64,000 bases of DNA, from assembly GCF_032854445.1 (NCBI RefSeq), contig NC_088295.1, positions 57,145,249 through 57,209,248 of the forward strand, written 5' to 3'. Shown here in pieces: positions 32,701 through 44,700 of the stretch. Position 1 is the stretch's first letter; every line of letters begins with the position of its first letter. Position numbers and translations under genes: made by a program. This stretch comes from Liolophura sinensis (taxonomy: Eukaryota > Mollusca > Polyplacophora > Chitonida > Chitonidae). The notes beneath the pieces are model-generated. The model was not told the DNA's origin. It saw only the letters and a program-made list of their open reading frames with translations, and did not search any database.

Positions 32701-35700
32701 AAGTCATTGAGTGGCTGACTAACTTTTCTTAGCCTTTGTTTTTTTGGACGCTAACAAAAGTTAGTCATGCACTCAATGACTTTGTGGTTTGAGCTACTCT
32801 TTTTGGAATGTATTACTCCAGATAGATCCAAAGAAACCAGAATTGTACCAGAAACATCTATTTGGACTAATACATTTCAAAAAGAGTAACTCCATCCACA
32901 AAGTCATTGAGTGGCTGACTAACTTTTCTTAGCCTTTGTTTTTTTGGACGCTAACAAAAGTTAGTCATGCACTCAATGACTTTGTGGTTTGAGCTACTCT
33001 TTTTGGAATGTATTACTCCAGATAGATCCAAAGAAACCAGAATTGTACCAGAAACATCTATTTGGACTAATACCTTTCAAAAAGAGTAACTCCAACCACA
33101 AAGTCATTGAGTGGCTGACTAACTTCTGTTTGCCTTTGTTTTTTTGGACGCTAACAAAAGTTAGTCATGCACTCAATGACTGTGGTTTGAGCTACTCTTT
33201 TTGGAATGTATTACTCCAGATAGATCCAAAGAAACCAAAATTGTACCAGAAACATCCATTTGGACTAATACATTCCAAAAAGAGTAACTCCATCCACAAA
33301 GTCATTGAGTGGCTGACTAACTTTTCTTAACCTTTGTTTTTTGGACGCTAACAAAAGTTAGTCATGCACTCAATCACTTTGTGGCTTGAGTTACTCTTTT
33401 TGGAACGTATTAGTCCAAATAGATATTTCTGGTACGCAGTTTGATATGGTGTTTAGCCTGTGTACTAAAGTGATTTCTACTGATTCTTCAGCCTTATCAA
33501 GCACCTCTGCAACCAATATTTTGAAAATTCTGGGAGAACTGTAAGGTTTAGAGAAACAGTTGGCACAATTTTATAAAGCTTGCATCTTTTTTTTTCGAGA
33601 CAAATAAATCAGTTTTAGCATCATTTTCATAATAATTTTATGCTTCCACTGAAAAAAGTGCTTTAGCGGTTGAAAGGGTTGAAGATTTACAGTATATGAC
33701 AGCATTCAGGTTTACGGGTGGAGGAAACTGGTCTGCCCGGAGTGAACAAGCCACCCTCACCTCTTGACAAAGCTGCCGGCAACAAGACCTGGATTTGAAC
33801 AAATGACTTCATTGTCGAAGGGTCCATGTAGATATGGGGAATCAGGGTTATTGAGGACCACTGGTGTAACTGGTTTCCAGATTTCTCTCCCCTGTTTCTT
33901 TTAGTTGAGAACTATATGGTCGAATTTACTATGTGGACAGCAACACAAACCACCAGGAAAGTAAAAAAGTATGTTACCTTCAATTCAAGTATGTTATTAC
34001 CACCAGGTATTCCTGTGGAAACAGTCGAGCCTGACAGTGAAGCGATGCCACTGGGCTATACGCCGCCCCCTAGTGGTGAGTGACATGGCACTCAGCTCCC
34101 AGAACCTGGTTGTTGTCACAGAGGACGGGGAAGGATTTGTGGGTCATGTTAGTCAGTGCAAAGCTCAGGCACAACCAAAACAGCAAGGTACATAAATGTA
34201 TGAATGTGAGGTGGGAATTGTAATGCCAGGGCTCTGAATTGTAAAGCAAGAGTTCTGAATTGTTATGCCAGAGTTCTGAATGCAAATGCGAGAGTCCTGA
34301 ATTGTAATGCAAGAGTTCTGGATTTTAATGCCAGAGTTCTGAATGGCAATGCCAGAGTTGTGAATTGTAATACCAGAGTTGTGAATTGTAATGCCAGAGT
34401 TGTGAATTGTAATGCCAGAGTTCTGAGAGTTCTGAGAGTTCTGAGAGTTCTGCATTGTTATGGCAGAGTTCTGAAGTGTAATGTCAGAGTTCTGGATTTT
34501 AATGCCAGAATTTTGAATTGTAATGCCAGAGCTCTGAATTGTAATGCCAGAGTTCTGAATGGTAATGCCGGAGTTCTGAATGGTAATGTCAGAGTTCTGA
34601 ATGGTAATGCCAGAGTTCAGAATGGTAATGCCAGAGTTCTGAATGGTTATGCCAGAGTTTTGAATTGTAATGCCTGAGGTTTGAATTGTAATGCCAGAGT
34701 TTTGGAAATGCTTGAGTATCAATGACATAGACAGCCAAAACAACAAGGTAGATTTACCAGCCTGACAACCGAAACAATGTTTATTAAATTATAGACAGCA
34801 TAAGAATCATCAACATGTAAGATATTAAGGTATCCTCTCAATTTGAATCTATGGATTAAAGTAATATTTCTGGTGACCCGTGATTTGTTTTCTCTTTTCT
34901 TTTCTCTTGTTTATCAATCAATAGCTCTGGAGTAACAAATGTAAATCTTCATTATCAGGTGTCACTGTGTCAGTTCCATCTTGCTTGATTATGTTTAGAA
35001 TCGGCAGGAGGAGATAACTTTGCCATGATTCGCCTAATGGACCTGCTACTTAAGGATGAAGTGGAGGAGGTACAGGTTCATCGCATTCCGTTGATTTTCA
35101 GGGCGACGCGCGTATCTACAGACAGGAAGGGGCGCAACTACGTTGTGACTCAGACTACTCCGAATTCATGGTATGAATTATATTGGCGTCTTCTCAGCTG
35201 TTCCTTCTGAATGTGTGATTAGTCGTAACTGATTGTCTCTTACAGGGATAGTAGTCGAAATCAAAAATTCTTTCAACTAATTGTGCCCCCTTAGCTGCCT
35301 CATTCTTGCATAGAAATTTATCTTTACCACACATCATGAACTGAATGAGGTAGTAAATTTCGCCATTTTGAAGTTGTACCTTGAAAGCTACTCAATTCTC
35401 AAGACCTGTAAGTCTTAAAAGCAGAGGTAAGTGATAAGAATCGAGATAGCCTGAGCTGCTTTCTAAAATTGTGAAAAAAAAATGCATTGTGTTAAAACAA
35501 CTGCTCTTAGTTTTTGGGGGATTGTGCAGAAACAAAAGTTTTCTGTGGTTTCCAATTTTTGCCTTGTGTGACATAATGTAAGAACACTTAGCCTCACCTA
35601 TCACTCACATGTAGCCACAAATGCGGTCAGTCTGTCAAATGCATTATTCCAGTATAACTGCCACAGTCAACATCATATCTGCATGATTCATTGTCACCTA

Positions 35701-38700
35701 AGGAATATTATTGGGGAAAATTTACCCGAAACTTTTGTTTTTGAGGACTCCTGACCTAACAGGGGTTAAATAATATTATTCATTGTAAGTCTGTATGAGC
35801 TGGGTTGTTAGCTCTGTTTCATGGGGTATTGTTCATGTCATATAATTGTATTGGCCTGATTTCTCGTGAGACTGAAATAGCTCTTTGATTTCAGTTTGAC
35901 TGACGTGCCATCAGTGTCTTCTTCCAGCATGGTGTCTGATCTCAGAGCGTTACTGGAGGAGGCTGATCCAGCAGACACAATCCATGATGTACTGATCAAG
36001 GTAAACTTCAGCCAATCACAGTCTCTGTATGCTAACATATGGGGAGTGAGGGAGCGCTTAGGGTTAAACGTCATACTGAACAATTTTTCAGTCATATGAT
36101 GATGAAGGAGTCCTGCATCCTTGTTGCAGGATGGATTTCCTGCTTCATTGTGATGACTTGCCAAAGGCAGGTAAGCCGCCCCACTCGAGCTGTTATACTG
36201 ATACGGGTCGACCGGTCATTGCAGTATCCCTTTAATGCTGAATGCCAAGCAAGGAAGCTAAGACTTCCTCTTTTATGGTCTTATGTGTGACCTGACCCCG
36301 ATCTACTACCACCAAAGCGGATCCTCTACCACCTGAGCCTTCTGGGCTAATGTATTAACATATGGTCCCAATAATTGGTACTAAAAAATGGAATAGATTT
36401 CATTTGGGGAGTAAAAGAAGAATACTTGTTTTCCCCTACTTTACTGGAAGAAACTTTATCTTGACTGTGAAACATATAATATACATAAAGTGAAAAATAA
36501 CGATAGCCTCAAATAGAAATAAAATAGACTGTCCAGAAATACTTTAAATCATTTTTTTTCTAACCAAAAACAAATGTTGTTGTTCGAACCATACTTTCCA
36601 AAGTTTTTAATATTATTCTGGGCGGCTGAAAATTCACTAAAGCTAATTTTAATGACCCTGAGGTTGTTCATCAGAGATGAATTTACAGAAAAGATCTACA
36701 TGTATTTTCAAAATGGTCTGTAAGCAGTGAACTGAATTCTTATGAGGAAAGTGATGTGATTAGAAAAAAAAAAGGCCACCATCATATTTTAGAATTTTTA
36801 AAATATTTAATGCGTTCTGTGGTGAAAGATACTAAACGAGAGTTGGGGACAGTTTGCCAGGCACTTTAAATGGCACTTTAAATGGCACTGACTTTGACTC
36901 ATTGTGCAAGTGTATCGTTTTAAGCATGAGTGGTTTGGTGTTATTTGATGTTCAGATTAACAGAACATCTTTGAACTGATTAATTTTAATTAATTAATAA
37001 TTAATTTTAATTCATCTTTGAACTGACTAATGTGTCAGTTTTGTTAATCCAGGACAAACATAATGTTGAAATCATGAAACCATCCCCCCACCCCAAAAAA
37101 ATTTTGATGATGAATGTTTTAACTGGCAGATTCCAGGTAAAAAAACTAAAAATATTTTTCGTAGAGATGATAATCATCATACTAATTTGTCAGTACTGTT
37201 AAAAAGGCATGATATCTTTCTGCGTGATAGTGGAATTCCACTTTATACTTATTGCTATAAAAGAGAAATTTGTTGAGAATATGACCTTAACACAAATTGT
37301 ACCTATCTTTTCAACTTTTTGTAGGTTGGACATGACTACTTTCCAGCACATAAATACATCCTTGCATATCGCAGTGAATACTTCAAGAAGCTGCTTAGTA
37401 TAGAACAGGATGACGACGACGAAAAGGTTGCAGAGATAGCTCTAGATGATGATGTTCACCCTGCAATTTTCAAACAACTCCTACTGTTCATATACACAGA
37501 TACATGCGATCTTCTGCGGATAGGCGCGCGCTTTGAGTTGATGCAGGTTCCATGTCTCAGCGCCAGAAATGACATCTTTGATTTTGAGCCGCACTTTAGC
37601 GTCAGTGAGACCTCAGCTGTAGAGAAGACATGCCCTGAGGCTGGACAGAAAACAAAAGTGAAACGAAAAAAGAAAAATGGACTTAAGAGTCAGTTGTCTG
37701 GTGAGGCCGAGAAAAAACCACAGAATGGTAAAAGTCCCATTAAGATGCTTCAAGACTTGGCCAAGAGATACAGTGTCAAAGCTCTGTCCAAGCGGTACGG
37801 TTGGATTTTGGCATTTATTCTGTGGATTTGAAAGGATGAAGCACTTCCTGGTTAAAACATATTTAATTTGAAAGCATACTGTTCAAAATCTCTAGAAAGT
37901 ATCATACTTTATTTTTCCAATGGGATTTCACTGTCAGGTATTTGGAATATAAGGAATCCCCAAGTCAGTTTAGTTTTCAAAAAAAATGAGAACACCGATA
38001 TCGGGAAACCCTAATGTAATTCAGACATTGAAACATTTTTATTGGAAAAATCAAACTGAAGAAGGCTATTGTTTGTATTTAAACTTTTGGCAAGGCATTG
38101 TGGAAAATGTCTCCCAGATGACAGAACGCGATCTTTCTTTGGGAATTAACATTAACCGAGTGCTGTTTTATCCCTTAAATTTGGATTGTAGGTGTTAATA
38201 TGTGAAGAGTCTACTGTGTTGTAACAGTAATGCTTTAATAATCAAGAAACTAATGAAGTCTATTGTCTGTGGCACTAATCTGGTTTTTTGCTGAGACCCT
38301 AAAACTTGATCTGATTTAACTTGTATATTTTAATGTTGCATACTAGACATAAGTTACAGATATTTGAAAAGTTTTGAGTGGTAAACTGAAAAAAAAAAAA
38401 CACCTTCTCCAAAGTCAAACTTTGCTGATTTGACTAGTTTTGTAGCTCATTGGTTGAGTATTAAAGTTTTTTTTATATTCATATTTATGTTACTTTTTCA
38501 GGCTGGAATCTGTGAAGTTTGTTGATGGTATTGTGCAGTCCAGTGGAAAGTCCATCCCTAAACCAAATTTGAAATTTGATCGGAAAAAGCTGTAAGTTTT
38601 CAGATAAAGAAAATCAATATATAATATAATATATATATATTCATATATATATAATATATAATATGAATGATTTTGATGATTTTTGAACAAAATTCATGAT

Positions 38701-41700
38701 GTTTGTGGACTGTTGGTTTAAAGGTGGTGTATTTTACAAAAGTTGACTTCAACACATGTAACATAAGTAATTTTTGTTTTACTTAGTATTTGCTTAAAAT
38801 TTAGGTTCGCTTTGAAAACTTTCTGTTCGTTTCAGTGTATTCTTTCATTTATAAGAGGCCTCTGTGGCTCAGTTGGTTAGCGCGCTAGCGCAGCGTAATG
38901 ACAAAGGAGCCTCTCACCAATGCGGTCGTGGTGAGTTCAAGTCCAGCTCATGCTGGCTTCCTCTCCAGCCATATGTGGGAAGGCCTGCCTATCTCTGGAT
39001 GGTCGTGAGTTTGTGGGTAATGTACAAGTAAAGTATTCTTGAGTACGGCATAAAACACCAATCAAATAAATGGATAAATAAATCTTTCATTTATAAAGAC
39101 TTCCAAATGTATCTTCATTTGCAAAGAGTTCTTCTCTCTAACAAGTGGTATTCGGTGCACATGTGTCTCACTCTGTGTACCTTGTTCCCAGGGCCTCCCT
39201 GTACGATGTTGCCATAGAAGGAGAAGATGGGCATGTGGTTCAGTGTCACAAGTGTATAGCTGTGGCCAGACTAGAGTACTTCCACAGCATGATGGCCAGG
39301 GGATGGATTGAGGTAAGAGCTGGGGAAAAAAACGCCTGTTGAATATGGATTGTACTAAAGGAAAGTCTGCTTGTCTGGCAGCTAGCTGTCTGGTTTATTG
39401 GCGGTGGAACAAAACTAGCATTGTACTTTCATTTCAGACATAAAACATAGTCTATGAAATATTTCAGACGGCGGACATCTGAGCATTTGCCGTTTTATTC
39501 TCACCATCACGCATACTCTTTCACACAGGGTGGTGAAAACTTAGTCTAAATAACATGGGAGTTAATACAAAACTCACAGCTTCACAGCCTTATAAGTCCA
39601 AAACCAGGGTTTGTAGACATTCACAATTTATATATGCTAAGCATATTGTTCTCTTGTCTTACACACCATACTTCTCAGAACATTGTCCAATGTTGTTCAT
39701 TTGTCTGTACCTTCACATGTTATCTTTCACCTCATCGTTTGATTGCTGCTGACTTGTACGAGTGAAATGCCTGAATGTCCGCGGTCTGGAATACCTGAAA
39801 TACGTGCAGCACCCAGGTGTCAAGGGAGGCTTCTTTTAGAGTTATCAAATTTCTTGACTTTTTATCTTTGCCTTTTTAATCTTTAGCGAGTTATGCCCTA
39901 TTTTGTGATATTTTTTTCTTTTTTCATGTGAACACTGCATTTAAAGAACTGCTTTTTTCCAAAATTTTTGAAATAGGACGATCTTGTGTATTTCCATAAT
40001 TAACACCAATCCTGATGGCATTGTCTGTTATTTGTTCTCTGATCTTCTGAGGTTCTGAAACTTTGACACATTGAATTGGTCGAACTCTCTGCCTCTGTTT
40101 CAGACATCCAACACTGCAGCCCTGTCTCTGCCCATACCTGGTGACTATCTGGAGACCATTTTAGATTTCCTCTACGCTGGAGATGCACCAGGAATTCGAG
40201 GTTTGTGGATGACATATTGAATAAAGCCCCATTCACATTTAGCTGTCTATTGTAAATTCGTGTTCATTCACAAGTATTTTGTATCTATTCTGCCTATTCT
40301 GATTTTCGAAACCGTTTTAGTAGTTTTTAGGAATATTTATGAATCATTACAAACTTAAGACCAGTTATTTATTATTTATTTGATTGGTGTTTTAATATTT
40401 CACTTTTTTCAAGAATATTTCAGTTATACGACGGCGGCCAGCATTATGGTAGGTGGAAACTGGGCAGAGCCTGGGGGAAACCCACGACCATCCGCAGGTT
40501 TAAGACCAGTTATGAAATTCTTTTTGAAATTATCGCTAATATGTAAAATAGAACACAGATTCATTGGGAGCGGTCACAAATCAATACTAAAGACCACAAA
40601 TGGATTCTGCTACGACGACAATTTTTGACGGTTTGGCAAAAAATTCGTCTGTGGGAACGGGGCTTTAGGCAGCCATAGGCATCCATATTGAGTCCACATT
40701 TACTGATCCAAGCAAATATTAAAGAAAATATTGCTAAGTGTCTCAATAAGGCATATAGGTAAAATGTCTTGGGTTGTGGCAACACTACAAATGGTGCTAG
40801 TTATACAGTCCATTTTGTAGTTGGTCTGAAATTTCGTCCGTAACTGTTCTACTTTAATATTTTGTCCAATGCTGATAGTCCTTGACTGTCAATTTTAGAA
40901 AGTTTTTGACCTGTTTTTAGAAAAATATAAGGTTCAACACAAAAAGTAATATAATGACTGTAATGCTTACACAAATTAACTTTTGGGGCAAATTACAGGA
41001 CAAAAAAATGCAATATCCTTGAAAAAGGTATAAAACCCCAATCAAATAAATAAACAAGTTTTCCAAAAGCCTTTCATGTCGTCAGGGCAAAGAAAAACAG
41101 TTGACCTGCAGATATCAGGCTACTATTATAGCACATTTTGATTCTAGCAAGTGTGCTAAAATATTAAAATATTTCAGATTAATATGTATAACAAATCATT
41201 GTTCTGTAGTTTGTGCTTGGTTCGCTTATTGGTACTGAATGTTCATTGATTCAGCCATCAGAGGTGACGTCTACAAAGACCATTAGGCTTTCTAACAAGA
41301 AGTTTTGTTCTAGCCCTGCCCTACAGTACCTGGTTCAAATGCTTAATATGTCAAAAAATTTTTTATTTTAAATTTTAGAACTTGGATGCCTCTGACACCA
41401 CATCATAATATTTTACCTGTGACACATTTATTGTACTAAAGAGTAGATAAAAAATATCATCATTTCTTAACTACATGGATGGCTGACTGTTTACAGGTTG
41501 CAGTGACACAGAGAGACTGTGTAATGTACTAGTGGTGGCTGACCAGTTGTTGATAATAGCCCTGAAGGAGATGTGTGAAGTAGCCCTGGCTAGTCTCTGT
41601 GAGTATTAACTGGCAGTTGTACAGCTGTATGGATTAAACTACTCCCTCTAGCATCACAAGTACAATTGTACTGATTTTCCTGAAGTCCATGTAATATATT

Positions 41701-44700
41701 AAGGTAGTCCCAAACTTTTCGAAATAAGACGAGAAGCTATGGAAAGTTTTTAGTTTTTGGCCTGATGATAATTAGTTTACGTCTTGGTTGTTTTTGCTGT
41801 GCTTTCTACGCTCACTTTACATCACTGCCATAACCTGACAGGCTGGGCCTTTAGAGCCTATGGGACACACGTACATGTAGGCTAAGCTTCAACACTAAAT
41901 ATCCTTGCACAGAACTGTCATCAGCATTCATCAATAAAATTATTGCATACTTTAGGTGTTGCCCTAATTCCTCAACCTTTTCTCATATAAAAGATCAATT
42001 TCAGTGCATTTTGTGTTCATTTGTAATTTAATCTTGGAGACAAAACTACATTCTTGGAACGGCCAGTTTCAGGGTTTCATAAAAAGTATAATTTTGTCAG
42101 ACAACACAGATTAATGTCTTCAGAATAAACTTGAAGCTTGAATAAACACTTTATAAACATGCAGAAAGGTAAGAATTACAATAAAAGGGAATGAATTCCT
42201 GTAAAGTATTATCAAAAATAAATATTGAACCAGAGAGTTTGTGTTGTCTGTCATCACTTCCTGCCTGGTCACTGTGGCCCGTGACCTCGGCGTTGTTCAA
42301 GATTTTATGTACAAAATTTTCTAGTGGTGGCAGAGATGTAAATGGAATGTGAAGAGCAGCGCATGCAGTGTAAGGAGTATGATGAACTGTTCTTTATACA
42401 GACCAGTTTTATTCTCAGTGACACTACGGAATGCTGGAGACATGCTGGAGTTTGCCTCCATGTACAACGCTACACAGCTGAGAGCCACCTGTCAGCAGTA
42501 CATCTGTCTGAACCTTGCCAGTATACTGGAGGCCAGGTAAGAAACATCAGACTAATTGGAAGGAAGTGTAAGAAAAGCTCAGTCAGATTTAGTCATTTTT
42601 AATAAAATACCAATCTTATCCTGGTTTTATTCTTAATACACTTTTGGATGCCATCTGGGCATAGTGGTTAGCATGCTAGTGCAGCAAAATGATCCAGGAG
42701 CCTCTCACCAATGTCCTCGCTGTGAGTTCAAATCCAGGTCATGCTGGCTCCTTGTCCAGTTGTAGGTAGGAAAGTCTGCCAGCAGCCTGCAGATGGTAAT
42801 GTGTTTCCACCAAGCTCTTCCTGGTGTCCTGCCACCATAATGCTGGCCACATGTCATATAAATGAAATATTCTTGAGTATGGCATAAAACACCAATCAAA
42901 TAAATCCTCCCGCTAGCGCAGCGTAATGACCCAGGAGTCTCTCACCAATGCGGTGGCTGTGAGTTCAAGTCCAGCTCATGCTGGCTTCCTCTCTTGTCGT
43001 ACGTGAGAAGGTCTTACAGCAACCTGCGGATGGTCGTGGGTTTCCCCAGGGCTCTGCCCGGTTTCCACCCACCATAATGCTGGCCGCCATCGTATAAGTG
43101 AAATATTCTTGAGTACGGCATAAAACACCAATCAAATAAAAATAAATAAATAAATAAATCCTCCAAGATAAATTGAATCAAGTCTTAGTAATGTGATTTG
43201 ACTTGATCATTCATCTTCAGCTTTGTTGAGTAAGGTGGGGTGCATTTTACCCAGCTGTAGGGATTATACATTTCACTGTCTTATAGAAATAAGGTGTTTT
43301 TGTAGAGCAGGGCCTGATTTCGTGAAACTTTGAAAGTTCTTTTGCATAAGCGAAAGTGTTTGCTTTAGCAAAATAATATTATACTTATGAAGTGTTTTGC
43401 TTGAGCTTTATTGAGAGACACCCCCATTGGACGTAGCCAAAAAACAAGCTACATACTGAACTTTAGAAGTTTTGTGAAAACAGACCCAGGTAAAAGAACA
43501 ATTAAAAAGATATGTAGAGATGATGATACAGTTATAAATGTGGTGTATTTTTGACACATGTTCACTCTCCCTGTTTTGTTTTCAGGGGACTTGAAGTGCT
43601 CAGTGATGATGTAATGGCAGAATTGACCCAGTATAAATGTGGTGTATTTTTGACACATGTTCACTCTCCCTGTTTTGTTTTCAGGGGACTTGAAGTGCTC
43701 AGTGATGATGTAATGGCAGAATTGACCCAGTATAAATGTGGTGTATTTTTGACACATGTTCACTCTCCATGTTTTGTTTTCAGGGGGCTTGAAGTGCTCA
43801 GTGATGATGTAATGGCAGAATTGACCCAGTATTACAGGAATATGGTAGGGTGGAAAAACAACATCATGTAGCCATTTTATTGTGTATTTATTTATTTTTT
43901 TATTTATTTGTTTAGTGTTTAAAGGCGTACTCAAGAATATTTCGCTAATATAATGGCGGCAAGCATTATTGTTGGAGGAAACCGAGGCAGAACCTAGGGG
44001 AAACTCACGACCATCTGCAGGTTGCTGGAAGACCTTCTCATGTATGGCCGAGGATGAAGCCAGCATGAGCTGGACATAAAGGGGGAGTCCTGGGTCATTG
44101 CACAGTGCTGTAAATCTGTATATTAAAAGTGTACATAATTGAATCCTTCTTTTATTTATAGGTATTCTGTCTTATAGTTTATGAGGATTTTTTTGTTTTG
44201 TCTCCTTTGCATTGCAAAGTGTACTTTTGTGTTATAAGTACATGAATATTGAAATTATTTAACATACATTTTTAAATTATCAATTTTGACCCAAGAAGAC
44301 ACAGTATTTGTACACCTCATAGTCATTTGACTGAAAAATTGCACAACATAGACATTTTAGCATACATACATGTATACATTTTAAATTTTGAAGTCTTTGT
44401 CCCAAAGCCACAGTGTGAAGTTTAGCAAATAATAATTGTCAGTTTACTCCGGCTCTGAAATCATGTGAAACTGTTATACTACCTGTACCTGTTTATAGGT
44501 GCCGGCCATGTGTCGGCGTCAGATCACACCCTATGACGAGGGCCCAGGGAGAGACTATCTGGAGGCCTTAGCAGCTGACTATCATGGGGATGAGGAGGAG
44601 TTTGGGGCAGGGGACAGCGCCAGAAAGAAACCTAAACCAAAGAGGAAACGGGCACGGCAAAAGAGCACTGGAGAGGAGGCTGGTGCAGGCAGCTGCGCGA

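Larger units (their letters stand above)
22526..34187 (+). other. IBTK: IBTK RCC1-like repeat exons 3-10
   Basis: Eight exons encode RCC1 blades. Recognisable motifs are VYSWGDNSNLTLGH (exon 3), TCGHGQGGRLGHGDEQTCL (exon 4), HVAAARGHTVFL (exon 5), GGTVYTCGLNDCHQLG (exon 6), GICAGRFHTV and YTFGLNAGQLG (exon 7), HPKGEVY and CLTTQGDIY (exon 8), and VFLWKQSSL and TEDGEGFVGH (exon 10). The matching human blades are in the same order. The introns between these exons hold most of the tandem arrays. Confidence 0.93.
38502..42536 (+). other. IBTK: IBTK BTB domain 2 and BACK-like exons 14-18
   Basis: These exons encode LYDVAIEGEDGHVVQCHKC and ARLEYFHSMMARGWIE (exon 15), then LSLPIPGDYLETILDFLYAG (16), VLVVADQLLIIALKEMCEVA (17) and LTLRNAGDMLEFASMYNATQ (18). 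The exon 18 acceptor was placed at 42418 (TTTATTCTCAG), not at the upstream AG pairs, because only this choice keeps the length equal to human IBTK in this stretch. Confidence 0.9.

Noticed and set aside
34165-34746. 193-codon antisense open frame of NSGITIQ repeats
   Set aside because: It coincides with the 21-bp minisatellite in an IBTK intron. The open frame follows from a period divisible by three, and no family or splice evidence supports it.
42405-42418. Upstream acceptors for IBTK exon 18 (TATACAG and GACCAG)
   Set aside because: The first puts the exon out of phase. The second is in phase but adds four residues absent from human IBTK, while TTATTCTCAG at 42418 gives equal length.
43449-44066. 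205-codon minus-strand frame across IBTK exon 19
   Set aside because: It is the antisense of the 99-bp triplication plus a SINE. Its repeats mirror the units, and the sense strand is a well-supported IBTK exon.
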